NCBI GenBank assembly: GCA_039977295.1 | Contig: JBDWDN010000003.1 | Location: forward strand, 248,001 to 312,000 | Direction of reading: 5' to 3' | DNA length: 64,000 nt | Source of the DNA: Hellea sp039977295 | GTDB taxonomy: Bacteria > Pseudomonadota > Alphaproteobacteria > Caulobacterales > Maricaulaceae | Shown here: piece by piece, positions 1 to 8,568 of the stretch | Position numbering within the stretch: position 1 is the first letter of the stretch | Layout: every line of letters begins with the position of its first letter | The notes under the pieces: model-generated | Seen by the model: the letters and a program-made list of their open reading frames with translations, nothing else | What the model was told of the DNA's origin: nothing | The model's database searches: none | Position numbers and translations under genes: made by a program

Positions 1-1
1 T

Positions 2-61
2 GACGATACCTTAAAAGAGTTTGGTGAGGTTACGGGACGCTTGGCGGCGTTGAGCAGGTAG
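2..61 (+). CDS. C-terminal tail of an unidentified upstream gene (partial)
   Basis: One plus-strand frame stays open from the window edge to a TAG at 59-61, reading about 19 residues ending LAALSR. The other two plus frames hit early stops. The mildly hydrophilic, helix-like tail looks like the end of a protein, but nothing identifies the family. It would lie 7 nt upstream of the alpha/beta hydrolase start, so the two could share a transcript. It is too short to be certain that it is coding. Confidence 0.35.
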   Translation, partial: DDTLKEFGEVTGRLAALSR

Positions 62-68
62 CGCTTAA

Positions 69-815
69 GTGGCCGCTAAATTTGCGAGAGTTGACCCTTT
101 TATATTTTCGGTGCCTGGCACGGCATTGGACACCAATGCCTTTATATCTAAACAAGATCAGGCAAAATGGCGGCTTATCTGTCTTCCCGGAACACCAAGC
201 CAGCCTTATCTTTTTACCCGCCTTTTACGGATGGCTTCAGAAGACTTAGAAGTTGTCGTTATTAACCGGCTAGGTTTTCATAAGTCGCATTCTTCGCCTA
301 TCTTGAATTTCAATGATCAAGTGCGTGTCGTTGAACCTTTTTTAAACGATAAGAGGAACATTGTTTTGGGAATTTCTTATGGCGGCGCGTTAGCGTTGAC
401 TGCCGGATTAAATTATCCTGATAGCGTTGAGGGCATTATTACCGGCGCAGCGTTGATGACTGAACCTCATAATTATGCGAGGGCTATCGTTGGATCTGAA
501 GTTTTTAAAAAGTTCGAAGGCGTCACGCCCAAAAAGATTAGGCACATGAAAGCCGAGATTGTCGGCCGCAGACAACAAATTGGACCCTTGCTAGAACGAT
601 TAAGAGAGCTTCGCGTGCCTGTCGAAGTTTTGCACGGAACATTAGACACACTTGTGCCAAAAAGTGACGCGCAAGTTCTGATGAACGCCATAGGTGATGG
701 AGCGCGCTACCACGAGATTAAAGGCGGGACACATTATTTAGAGCTACAAATGCCCAAGTGTATTTTGCAAGCCTTGGATCAGCTTATTTCGAAAATTGAA
801 TCTAAAGAGGCATAG
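69..815 (+). CDS. alpha/beta hydrolase
   Basis: A 248-residue protein with the layout of an alpha/beta-hydrolase. The nucleophile elbow reads GISYGG near residue 100, an acid candidate lies in LHGTLDTLVP around residue 190, and a late histidine is in GGTHYLEL near residue 220. There is no signal peptide, so it is probably cytosolic. The substrate cannot be read from the sequence; esterase, lipase or thioesterase activity are all possible. The track start is GTG, directly after a TAA in the same frame. The gene converges on the desaturase gene with a 9-nt gap. Confidence 0.75.
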   Translation: MAAKFARVDPFIFSVPGTALDTNAFISKQDQAKWRLICLPGTPSQPYLFTRLLRMASEDLEVVVINRLGFHKSHSSPILNFNDQVRVVEPFLNDKRNIVLGISYGGALALTAGLNYPDSVEGIITGAALMTEPHNYARAIVGSEVFKKFEGVTPKKIRHMKAEIVGRRQQIGPLLERLRELRVPVEVLHGTLDTLVPKSDAQVLMNAIGDGARYHEIKGGTHYLELQMPKCILQALDQLISKIESKEA

Positions 816-824
816 GCTCAGGGC

Positions 825-1844
825 TTAAGCAGGTAAGCCCATCTTGCGCATTCTAAATGAGACCATCTTCTGACGCGTTTCACACCAGAGCGCTAATCGC
901 ACACATTTAAAACTTTGCCATAATGTCAGGCGCCCGACTGTTTTCAATTCAGGATGCGCTTTAAGAATTCTTGGCAGTTGATAAAATGGTATTCGGCTAG
1001 ACAGATGATGCACATGGTGCACGCCGATATTGCCTGTAAACCACATAAGCGGCTGCGGTAGATCATAATAGGAACTTCCGTGAAGCGCTGCGCCTTCGCG
1101 GCTCCAATCTTCTGTGCGCGACCAGTGAGTCTCGTCAAATTGGTGCTGCACGTAAAACATCCAGACTCCGATAGAGGCGCCGATAATAATAATGGGTATT
1201 TGAATGAGCAAGAATGCTTTGAGGCCAACGCCCCAGATTAAGAGGCCGTATAGTAAAGCGACGCCCGCATTTGTGGTCAGCGTTGAGACCCACGGCATAG
1301 TGCGTTTCATCGCGCCAATCGGTAAGCGCTGCGCAAGGATGAACACATAAGCAGGGCCAACGCCGAACATAACAACAGGATGACGGTAAAGACGGTATTT
1401 GAGTTTACCCCATTTCGACAAGGCCGCAAATTCATCAACCGTGAGCGTAATGATATCATCACCAACGCCGCGGCGGTCGAGGTTGCCAGAACTAGCATGG
1501 TGGAGCGCATGACCTCTGCGCCAATGATCATAAGGCGTTAGGGTGAGAATGCCGATAAAGCGCCCGACCCAATCATTGGCCTTTTTCGAGGAAAACATAG
1601 AGCCATGGCCGCAATCATGCTGCACGATAAAGAGACGCACAATAAGGCCCCCCGCGGGGATAACGCCGAGCAAAGCCCAATATTGGCCAATAGCTAATAG
1701 GCCCCACATGGCGGCCCATAGGGCAAGAAAAGGAATGAGAGTAACGAGAACTTCATATACAGCGCGCCAATCTTCGGATTTACGGTATGGCGCTAAGCGT
1801 GCAAACCATGTTTTGGCAGTCGCCGCTGGATTTGGAAGTGTCAT
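825..1844 (-). CDS. membrane fatty acid desaturase
   Basis: A 339-residue integral membrane protein carrying the three histidine clusters of the di-iron fatty acid desaturase family: HDCGH at 76-80, HALHH at 112-116 and HHVHH at 276-280, with hydrophobic helix pairs between them. Proteins of this COG3239 (DesA-like) group introduce double bonds into acyl chains of membrane lipids using O2 and an electron donor. The third box before the C-terminus resembles omega-6/delta-12 type enzymes more than delta-9 acyl-CoA enzymes, but regiospecificity is inference. A perfect TTAA-N7-TTAA lies 43-57 nt upstream of the start. Confidence 0.85.
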   Translation of the reverse strand: MTLPNPAATAKTWFARLAPYRKSEDWRAVYEVLVTLIPFLALWAAMWGLLAIGQYWALLGVIPAGGLIVRLFIVQHDCGHGSMFSSKKANDWVGRFIGILTLTPYDHWRRGHALHHASSGNLDRRGVGDDIITLTVDEFAALSKWGKLKYRLYRHPVVMFGVGPAYVFILAQRLPIGAMKRTMPWVSTLTTNAGVALLYGLLIWGVGLKAFLLIQIPIIIIGASIGVWMFYVQHQFDETHWSRTEDWSREGAALHGSSYYDLPQPLMWFTGNIGVHHVHHLSSRIPFYQLPRILKAHPELKTVGRLTLWQSFKCVRLALWCETRQKMVSFRMRKMGLPA

Positions 1845-1886
1845 ATTCAGCCCTTCAGTTATGTTTAAGACTTGACCTGATTTGTC

Positions 1887-1901
1887 TTAACCCTCGGTTA
1901 A
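1887..1901. promoter_or_regulatory. candidate CtrA box upstream of desaturase
   Basis: A perfect TTAA-N7-TTAA (spacer CCCTCGG) lies upstream of the desaturase start, in the gap to the ATP-grasp gene. This is the full CtrA recognition pattern known in Caulobacter. Roughly one such match per 64 kb is expected by chance, so position rather than rarity supports it. Confidence 0.4.
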
Positions 1902-1944
1902 AAGAACTGATTTGGAAAGTGAAATTTACACAAGTTTTCGTGAC

Positions 1945-2853
1945 TTATTCTGCTAGCCGTTTTGCCAAAGCTTCGGCAAGTTTTTGCGCGCCTGCATTCT
2001 CGGCCCCCTCGCCCTCGGCATGACCAAGATAAAGATAGGGCTCTATCATTTCGAGCTCTATGAGTTTTAGTTTCCCGTCTAAACCACGCAGCAAATCTAC
2101 TCTGGCGTAAAGCGGCGTAAAATCGAGCGCGTTCAGCACGGCGCGGGCAGAATTACGCTCTTGCGCCGATGGCACATAGGTTTCTTCTGTCCCGCCATAA
2201 AGGGATTGAATTCGGTAATCGCCTTTTTTGGGGCGCTTAATCAGGCCATGGGAAAACTTGCCGCCAAAATAGAGGAATGAATATTCGCCCTCGTCTAATA
2301 CGCTCGGCAGAAAAGCTTGTATCATTGCGCCTTCCGGCGGCAAATCGTCTTTACTGGGGAAGACCTCACCCTGTTTATAAAGCACTTGCCGCCAAGCGCC
2401 GCCGCCGACTTGCGGTTTGATCACCAGAGTATCGGTCTCTAGCTCGGTGAAGGCCCGCGCAACATTCGTTTCTGTAACGCGGTCAACAGTAATGGTCGAG
2501 ATCACAGGCGCGCCTTCTGTTTCAAGTTCGTCCAGATAAGATTTATTTGAATTCCAGCTGAGGGTTTTAAATGTGTTAAACAGCTTTGTCTTAGCTTCGG
2601 CCTTGGCCATCTCCGCCGTAAAAGCAGCTTCATTGCCTTCAAAATAATCCCAAACTAAGAGCGGCAGCATCGCGTCATAATCATCTGCGCGCTGCGCGGC
2701 CTCTCGCCACGGAATCAAATCCAGCGCCATGCCTTGCGCGGCAAAAGCGGGAACAAGCTTGCCCATTTCTTCATCGCGTTCAAAGGAATCGGCCCGCTCA
2801 TCAGGGTGACCGGGCATCATATTGTCTGAAGCGAGAACGGCGATTTTTTTCAT
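1945..2853 (-). CDS. ATP-grasp domain protein
   Basis: A 302-residue soluble protein of the ATP-grasp ligase fold. A small N-terminal Rossmann-like part (KKIAVLASD) is followed by a nucleotide-binding region with VIKPQVGGG near residue 150, and a metal-binding end reading YARVDLL...LIELEMIEPYLYL around residues 250-280. The length and ELEMIEP ending resemble the group of the cycloserine ligase DcsG and glutathione-synthetase-like proteins of unknown substrate. It should join a carboxylate to an amine or similar nucleophile through an acyl phosphate. The gene is divergent from the PfkB kinase gene. Confidence 0.75.
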   Translation of the reverse strand: MKKIAVLASDNMMPGHPDERADSFERDEEMGKLVPAFAAQGMALDLIPWREAAQRADDYDAMLPLLVWDYFEGNEAAFTAEMAKAEAKTKLFNTFKTLSWNSNKSYLDELETEGAPVISTITVDRVTETNVARAFTELETDTLVIKPQVGGGAWRQVLYKQGEVFPSKDDLPPEGAMIQAFLPSVLDEGEYSFLYFGGKFSHGLIKRPKKGDYRIQSLYGGTEETYVPSAQERNSARAVLNALDFTPLYARVDLLRGLDGKLKLIELEMIEPYLYLGHAEGEGAENAGAQKLAEALAKRLAE

Positions 2854-2946
2854 GAGTTTAGGCCTGACGATTTACTTGGTGGTTTTTTAGCTTTAATTTC
2901 ATACGGCATGTAACTATGACCCCCTCAAACAACAAGGCCGCTTATA

Positions 2947-3939
2947 ATGAAAACTGAATTTGATGTATTAGGAATTGGTAACGTGTTGATGGATATCATC
3001 GCGCCCGTTTCAGATAATTTCCTTACCGATAACGTCATCGAAAAAGGGTCTATGACCTTGATTGACGAGCCTCGCGCTTTGGCGCTGAATACGGCGCTCA
3101 AGAAAGCCAGTAAAATACAAGAAATTGCGGGCGGCTCTGCGGCCAATACGATGTTTGGTATTGGCGCTTTAGGCCTTCGCGCAGCATATCTTGGCAATGT
3201 CGCCGATGACGGCGTTGGCAAACGTATCAGCCAAGGCATGGCTGATGGCGGCGTTGACTTCTCATCCAAACCTAAAACAAAAGGTCCTGCTAGCGGACGC
3301 TGCATGATTGCCGTAACGCCAGACGGAGAGCGCTCTATGAGCACCTTCCTCGGGGCGTCATGTCTGTTCACGCCCAAAGACATTATAAAGTCCAAAGTCG
3401 AAAGCGCGGCCTGCGTCTATCTTGAAGGTTATCTTTTCGATACGGAGCCCGCCAAGGCCGCCTTTGTCAAAGTCGCAGAAATTGCCCGCGCGGCAGGGCG
3501 GACGGTTTCGCTAACACTTTCTGATAGCTTTTGCGTCGGACGTCACCGCGCGAGCTTCCGACACCTTGTGGATAACCATGTGGATATCCTGTTTGCGAAT
3601 ACAGATGAGATCCTCAGCCTTTATGAAACAGATAGCCTTGATAAGGCCCTTGATGAACTGACGAAAACTGAGACTGTGGCTTGTGTGACGCGTAGCGAAA
3701 AAGGCTCTATCATCCAAGATTCCAAACGCCGTTATCACGTTAAAGCCTGCCCTGTGGACAAAGTTGTGGATACAACAGGCGCGGGCGATCAATATGCGGC
3801 GGGTGTTTTGGCAGGCCGCGCCATGGGTCTTGATTGGGCTGATGCAGGTCATTTGGGCAGTCTCTGCGCCGCCGAAGTCATAAGTCATTACGGCGCGCGT
3901 CCCGAGAAAAGCCTGCATGATATAGCGCTAGGGGCTTAA
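2947..3939 (+). CDS. PfkB-family carbohydrate/adenosine kinase
   Basis: A 330-residue PfkB (ribokinase) family kinase. The N-terminus reads VLGIGNVLMDII, the GGSAANT signature is near residue 60, and the C-terminal signature DTTGAGDQYAAG is near residue 275 with the catalytic Asp and anion-hole glycines intact. Length and the absence of a lid insertion fit the adenosine kinase-like branch common in alphaproteobacteria. It phosphorylates a sugar or nucleoside hydroxyl with ATP; adenosine is the best guess. The start ATG is the first in the frame, 93 nt from the divergent ATP-grasp start. Confidence 0.85.
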   Translation: MKTEFDVLGIGNVLMDIIAPVSDNFLTDNVIEKGSMTLIDEPRALALNTALKKASKIQEIAGGSAANTMFGIGALGLRAAYLGNVADDGVGKRISQGMADGGVDFSSKPKTKGPASGRCMIAVTPDGERSMSTFLGASCLFTPKDIIKSKVESAACVYLEGYLFDTEPAKAAFVKVAEIARAAGRTVSLTLSDSFCVGRHRASFRHLVDNHVDILFANTDEILSLYETDSLDKALDELTKTETVACVTRSEKGSIIQDSKRRYHVKACPVDKVVDTTGAGDQYAAGVLAGRAMGLDWADAGHLGSLCAAEVISHYGARPEKSLHDIALGA

Positions 3940-4043
3940 CCACTCTGTCTGATTTGTAATTTTGATGAGGCGAATATTCAGCTTTCGTTAAAGCGGGGTT
4001 TTGTAAGAAAGCCGTAAATTAACGAACCCCGTAAGGATTCGAC

Positions 4044-4700
4044 ATGAAAAAATTAGTGATGATAGCCGCCGCGCTGACGGTGCTTGCGCCTGTTGCGATG
4101 GCGCAGGTTCAGCCGCAACAACAAATGGCAGCGCCCGCTCCCGCAGCCTTCACGGATCCGCGTTCTGTACCTGCTGATTTGGCACGGGTTGACGCTGCGA
4201 TGAATTCAACAGCCAGTTTTTCTGGCCGCTTTGCCCAATATGCCGCCGATGGATCTTTTGCCCAAGGCCAGGTCTATATTAAACGTCCCGGGAAATTACG
4301 CTTTGAATATGACGCGCCTAATCCTCTTCTGATTGTATCTGACGGCGTAACGCTAACTCAGCAAGATAAGGCGCTGGAAACCATTGACCGCGTTCCGCTT
4401 TCGGCCACTCCGCTTAACTATTTTCTCAAAGAGAATATTAATCTGGCCCAAGATACCGAAGTCGTTGCGCTGCAAAAGACCTATAATGAATGGCGGGTCA
4501 CAGCCCGCGACGGGTCGGGGGAAATGGACGGCGCCATCACCATGGTGTTTGACAGCAATACGCTGGCCCTCAAAGAGTGGATTATTGCCGATAGCTTCGG
4601 CGGACAAACCCGCGTGCTCTTATCTGAACTAAAATATAATGAGCGCATTAATCCGCGATTATTTGTGCTGCGCGACGAGAGACGCCGCGATCGCCGTTAA
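4044..4700 (+). CDS. lolA: outer-membrane lipoprotein carrier protein LolA
   Basis: A 218-residue periplasmic protein with a clear signal peptide (MKKLVMIAAALTVLAPVAMA, cleavage before Q) and the LolA body: SFSGRFAQYAADGSFAQGQVYIKRPGKLRFEYDAP, followed by beta-strand segments. LolA takes lipoproteins from the LolCDE transporter and hands them to the outer membrane. The C-terminus is Arg-rich (DERRRDRR). The 104-nt upstream gap holds an inverted pair CGGGGTT (3994-4000) / AACCCCG (4025-4031) that could fold in the leader. In related genomes lolA sits near the exonuclease III gene, as here. Confidence 0.88.
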   Translation: MKKLVMIAAALTVLAPVAMAQVQPQQQMAAPAPAAFTDPRSVPADLARVDAAMNSTASFSGRFAQYAADGSFAQGQVYIKRPGKLRFEYDAPNPLLIVSDGVTLTQQDKALETIDRVPLSATPLNYFLKENINLAQDTEVVALQKTYNEWRVTARDGSGEMDGAITMVFDSNTLALKEWIIADSFGGQTRVLLSELKYNERINPRLFVLRDERRRDRR

Positions 4701-4747
4701 AAGAGGCGTCTTAAACTTCGAACTGTAAATTTCATCTTTTCCTCTCG

Positions 4748-4762
4748 TTAGTTTTATATTAA
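4748..4762. promoter_or_regulatory. near-consensus CtrA-like site
   Basis: TTAG-N7-TTAA, one mismatch from the CtrA full site, lies 22 nt upstream of the first mscS start, between it and lolA. Weak on its own; listed because it sits in a true intergenic gap. Confidence 0.2.
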
Positions 4763-4783
4763 CTACGCTTCCAGGAGGACAAT

Positions 4784-5614
4784 ATGGACATTGTTAATAT
4801 CGCTGTGGAGAAGCTACAGCTCATACCAGACTACGCGGTGAAATTTGCGCCGAGTATTCTACTCGCCCTCATTATCTTTATTGTAGGCCGCATCATTGTT
4901 CGGAAAGCCTCTAAGGGCACCGTAACAGCAACCGGCAAGTTACCTAATATAGATGCGACTTTGTCGAAATTCTTCGGCTCCTTAGTTCTCTTCATTGGTA
5001 TGGGAGCCGTCATTGTCATGGCCCTCTCAGCGATGAAGATAAATCTCGCCTTTTTGGCAACGGTCGTTGCCGCGCTGGTTGTCGCGCTTGGTTTTGCCTT
5101 GCAGGATTCTTTAAGTGATTTTGCCTCTGGTATTATGCTCGCCCTCTTCCGGCCTTTTAAAATTGGTGATCAAGTTGAGGTTGCCGGGGAAACAGGTGTT
5201 GTCCAAGAAACAGGCCTCTTATCAACGCAGCTGACCACCCGCGATAACATCGTTATCTCTGTCGGTAATGGCTCCGTATTTGGCGGCACGATTAAAAATT
5301 ATAATCATGATGGGAAACTACGTCTCGATACTGATATTGGCGTGAGTTATGATGCAGATTTAAACATTGCCATCGCCGCCATCATTGGGGCCGTCGAAGG
5401 TGATGCGCGCGTCTATAAAGACCCAGCCCCCTGGGCAAAAGTCACATCTCTTGGCGATTCAGCTGTGAATATTCAATTGCGCCTTTGGACAGATGCCGAA
5501 GACCACCGAAAAGTTAAGATGGATATATCAAAACCAATTAAAGAGGCACTTGATAAGGCTGGCATTGAGATCCCTTATGAGCATGCAACAATTATATTTA
5601 GGAAGACGGGTTAA
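4784..5614 (+). CDS. MscS-family small-conductance mechanosensitive channel
   Basis: A 276-residue channel close in size to E. coli MscS. Transmembrane segments lie at about 20-40, 65-85 and 90-110; the third runs into GFALQDSLSDFASGIMLALFRPFKIGD, the TM3 pore helix and the start of the beta domain. The C-terminal alpha/beta domain ends IEIPYEHATIIF. Such channels open under hypo-osmotic membrane tension. A good Shine-Dalgarno (AGGAGG) precedes the ATG. It is followed after 2 nt by a second MscS gene, so the two are almost certainly co-transcribed. Confidence 0.92.
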   Translation: MDIVNIAVEKLQLIPDYAVKFAPSILLALIIFIVGRIIVRKASKGTVTATGKLPNIDATLSKFFGSLVLFIGMGAVIVMALSAMKINLAFLATVVAALVVALGFALQDSLSDFASGIMLALFRPFKIGDQVEVAGETGVVQETGLLSTQLTTRDNIVISVGNGSVFGGTIKNYNHDGKLRLDTDIGVSYDADLNIAIAAIIGAVEGDARVYKDPAPWAKVTSLGDSAVNIQLRLWTDAEDHRKVKMDISKPIKEALDKAGIEIPYEHATIIFRKTG

Positions 5615-5616
5615 TC

Positions 5617-6519
5617 ATGGAACATTTTCTAAGTCATTTTAAGTCCATTCAAGCCGTTCAAGACGCTGGGAATGCAATACCTTCGCTCATGGATGACCCA
5701 AGCGGGTTTATTCAACATTACGGAAATATTGCCGTTGAGAAGAGTATATTCTTCGTTCCAAAAATTATCATCGCGCTTCTTATCCTTTGGATTGGATCCT
5801 CAATAGCAAAACGTCTATATCGCGGCCTCGTCAAGCGCTCCGCCGCTAGTAAGAATGTGGATTCGACACTCGGAAGTTTCGCCGCCACTGCCGCGAAATA
5901 TGCTGTCTTAACCGCTACATTTTTGGCTGCGATTGCTGTCGTTGGTATTCCCGTCGCGAAGGTCTTTGTTATTCTATCTGCCGCAACTCTGGCCATCGGT
6001 TTGGCGCTGCAAGGCTCCATGGCCAATGTTGCCGCGGGCTTACTCCTCGTGCTCTTCCGCCCTTACAAAATTGGTGACTATATTGAAGCTGCAGGAGAAG
6101 AAGGTGTTGTCGATGATTTAAATATTTTTACAACAACCTTGATTACACTCGATAATATCAAAGTCATTCTCTCAAACAGTGAGGTTCGCGGAAACACAAT
6201 TAAAAACCTAACCTCGCTAGGTGTGCGCCGCGTAGATGTAGATTTCGGTATCGATTATGATGACAATATGGATAAAGCCATCAAGATTGTTAAAGACACG
6301 GCCGCCAAGCATCCCGACGTCTTATCCGAGCCTGACGAACCTTGGGCGAAAGTCTCATATTTAAATGATAGTTCAGTCGATATTCAAATGCGTGTTTGGT
6401 GCAAGGCTGAACATTATTGGGATGTCCGTTTTGATCTTATCAAAGATGTCAAAGAGGCTTTCGATAAAGGCAAGATTTCTATTCCTTATCCGCATTGTGT
6501 TGAGATTGAGAAAAAGTAA
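5617..6519 (+). CDS. MscS-family mechanosensitive channel, second tandem copy
   Basis: A 300-residue MscS-family channel, paralogous to the preceding gene but diverged. It has a longer N-terminal amphipathic segment, then TM1 near 50-65, TM2 near 90-110, and the pore helix and beta domain in GLALQGSMANVAAGLLLVLFRPYKIGDYIEAAGEEGVV. The C-terminal domain ends ISIPYPHCVEI. The 2-nt spacing from its neighbour suggests translational coupling. Two unlike copies could form separate heptamers with different gating thresholds; mixed assembly is possible but speculative. Confidence 0.92.
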   Translation: MEHFLSHFKSIQAVQDAGNAIPSLMDDPSGFIQHYGNIAVEKSIFFVPKIIIALLILWIGSSIAKRLYRGLVKRSAASKNVDSTLGSFAATAAKYAVLTATFLAAIAVVGIPVAKVFVILSAATLAIGLALQGSMANVAAGLLLVLFRPYKIGDYIEAAGEEGVVDDLNIFTTTLITLDNIKVILSNSEVRGNTIKNLTSLGVRRVDVDFGIDYDDNMDKAIKIVKDTAAKHPDVLSEPDEPWAKVSYLNDSSVDIQMRVWCKAEHYWDVRFDLIKDVKEAFDKGKISIPYPHCVEIEKK

Positions 6520-6530
6520 TAGGACTTAAT

Positions 6531-7703
6531 ATGGTTTTGGATATCAGCCGGTCTATCGAAGCCTGCGCCGCGCATTACGGCGATGAGGCGGAAGCTGTAC
6601 GAAATTATCTTACCCAGGGCCAAGCCCGCGCGCTAGCACTCCCAAATCGCGGGCCTCTTCGTTTTGATGATAGCGGGTCAATCCACGGGGATATTCTAAA
6701 GGCCTATTCAAAATATGGGTTTTACATATTTGAAAACGCGCTCAGCGAAGAGGAAGTTGACGATTTAAGATCTGATTTAGACGCCCTGCGGGAAAATTTT
6801 CCAACGCATATGGGCGCAGTGACGGACGCCAAAGGGCGGCCAGCCCTTGGCGTTGATAACGCGGCGATGACGTTGCAATGGGCAAAGCCTTTATCTGATC
6901 CCTTGGGCGGCACGGAGTTAGCCAATGGCCGGCATCAAGTAAAACTCTTTGAGCCAAAAGCAAAAGACGACGCACCCGCTGCGGCTCCGTTTTATCTGGC
7001 GGGATCATTGCAATTCTCTCCCGCATGCTTGCGCACTTACGCTCATCCTGGCCTCCTTAAAATGGCGGAAGCTGTTAACGGAAAAGATTTTGCGCCTTTC
7101 CATGAAGGTCTGTTTATCAAAGACGCTGGACTGGGCGCTGCCGTATCCTGGCATCAAGACGGCGACACACATTGGGACAGTGCCGATTTTGACGAAGGCA
7201 GTCATGGGTTTAATTTCATGGGTCAAATTTACGGCAGCACGGCCGTCAATGGTGTTTGGGTTTTGCCCGGCACGCATAAAACAGGCCGCGCCGATATCGT
7301 GAAACTAGTCAAAGACGCCGGAACCGAACGCCTGCCCGAAGCCGTCCCCATCATTTGCAATGCCGGCGATGTCGTGATTTCCAATCGCCAAATCGTTCAT
7401 GGTTCATTTGCCAATACAGGATTTGAGACCCGCGTTAGTGTCAATTTTGGGTTCAATCGCCGCGCGTCAGTTCTGGATGTGCGCGGCGCAGGCATTCACG
7501 CCGAAGCGGCCACATTTGACGAGAAATTTATCAAGACGCGCTCCCGCGTTATGGGGCTTGCCATTGATGCCAGGCGGCAACGCTTCCCAGAAGAGACACC
7601 TTACAGCTACGGGCCTCTCGCGGAAGAGCAAGAAAGTTATGTTTGGAACGCGGAGACGCAGGCTTCGCTTAAAGATTATAATTTGATGGATCTAAGTATT
7701 TAA
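6531..7703 (+). CDS. phytanoyl-CoA dioxygenase (PhyH) family protein
   Basis: A 390-residue member of the PhyH Fe(II)/2-oxoglutarate dioxygenase family. The iron ligands are visible: the HxD pair in SWHQDGDTHWDS (H208, D210) and the distal His in NRQIVHGSF (H290), followed by an Arg (ETRVS, about residue 300) expected to bind 2-oxoglutarate. Family members hydroxylate fatty acyl chains or small secondary metabolites, and the substrate here is not evident. It follows the second mscS gene by 11 nt on the same strand and may be the last gene of that transcript. Confidence 0.82.
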   Translation: MVLDISRSIEACAAHYGDEAEAVRNYLTQGQARALALPNRGPLRFDDSGSIHGDILKAYSKYGFYIFENALSEEEVDDLRSDLDALRENFPTHMGAVTDAKGRPALGVDNAAMTLQWAKPLSDPLGGTELANGRHQVKLFEPKAKDDAPAAAPFYLAGSLQFSPACLRTYAHPGLLKMAEAVNGKDFAPFHEGLFIKDAGLGAAVSWHQDGDTHWDSADFDEGSHGFNFMGQIYGSTAVNGVWVLPGTHKTGRADIVKLVKDAGTERLPEAVPIICNAGDVVISNRQIVHGSFANTGFETRVSVNFGFNRRASVLDVRGAGIHAEAATFDEKFIKTRSRVMGLAIDARRQRFPEETPYSYGPLAEEQESYVWNAETQASLKDYNLMDLSI

Positions 7704-7746
7704 GGGTTCGCTGTTCGCTTCACTCAAAATGAATATCGTGAAAAAA

Positions 7747-8487
7747 TCATCCATATTTAAAAGCGATTGCGGCCATTGCGCCTATATTTGCCAATATGCC
7801 TGCCGAAAGAGATGTTAGAAACGTTGCAACCCCTAACCCAACCGCTCGCCCTAATCGGCCTGCCTTAGAGTCTACCTCAAAGGCGCCGCGATAGGCCGTC
7901 AGAGCATCTAAGATAAATGACAATCCATATGTTAAAATAATAAGGGGTAGGAAAAATTTGAGCGGCGCTGTTCCCAAAGCTACTGTACTGAATATTGCGA
8001 GAAAAGTACCTGGGATAACTGCAATAAAGAGCCGCCTTTGCCGAACAGCAAAGTTTAATTTTTCACCCCAAAATGGGTAAATCGCAGCCAGCAGAAATAA
8101 ACATGAGGCAAGCGAGAGCGGCAAAAAGCCAAAACTCCATTTTAAAAATTCCCGGGCGGCCGTCTCAGCGGAGACCCCTTTCGGAAGCGTTGAATTGGCT
8201 TCAATTTGCGAGATGGCCATTTGTAGCGTTGAGCTTGAGGTTCCGGCCCAGAAAAACTGAAAGAAAAAGGTAACCGCAACTAATGTAAACCAGAGCCTAA
8301 ATGCGGGGGTGAATGTATTTTGCCAATCTAAAAATGACGACGCGTGAAAATAGCGTTTAGGATTCTTAAAAGCTATCCAGAGTGATTTTAGTCCCATAAG
8401 GTTGAGGCCCAAGACATCATTCAACAGGGCGTCATAATTTACGGAACTTAAATCTGGCGTTTCGGTTTCTTTTTTCATCTCTTCCAT
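7747..8487 (-). CDS. predicted multi-pass inner-membrane protein
   Basis: A 246-residue protein with an acidic, soluble first 45 residues and then about five or six hydrophobic helices (WFTLVAVTFFFQFFW, LPLSLASCLFLLAAIYPFW, LFIAVIPGTFLAIF, FFLPLIILTYGLSFI, ILANIGAMAAIAF). I do not recognise the family. The topology and the NPKRYFH lead-in recall Yip1/DUF-type small membrane proteins. It stands alone, converging on the PhyH gene and divergent from exonuclease III. No function is assigned. Confidence 0.65.
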   Translation of the reverse strand: MEEMKKETETPDLSSVNYDALLNDVLGLNLMGLKSLWIAFKNPKRYFHASSFLDWQNTFTPAFRLWFTLVAVTFFFQFFWAGTSSSTLQMAISQIEANSTLPKGVSAETAAREFLKWSFGFLPLSLASCLFLLAAIYPFWGEKLNFAVRQRRLFIAVIPGTFLAIFSTVALGTAPLKFFLPLIILTYGLSFILDALTAYRGAFEVDSKAGRLGRAVGLGVATFLTSLSAGILANIGAMAAIAFKYG

Positions 8488-8568
8488 AAGAGCACAATAT
8501 TTGAAAATTAGAAAGCGAAGCGTAATTTGTTATTTGAATAAACCCTTAACCTCAGTTAAGCCCGCCTT

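Noticed and set aside
8546..8559. TTAA-N6-TTAA upstream of xthA (also at 14544-14557 and 53172-53185)
   Set aside because: Spacing is 6 instead of 7, so it does not fit the CtrA pattern; short AT repeats like this occur by chance.
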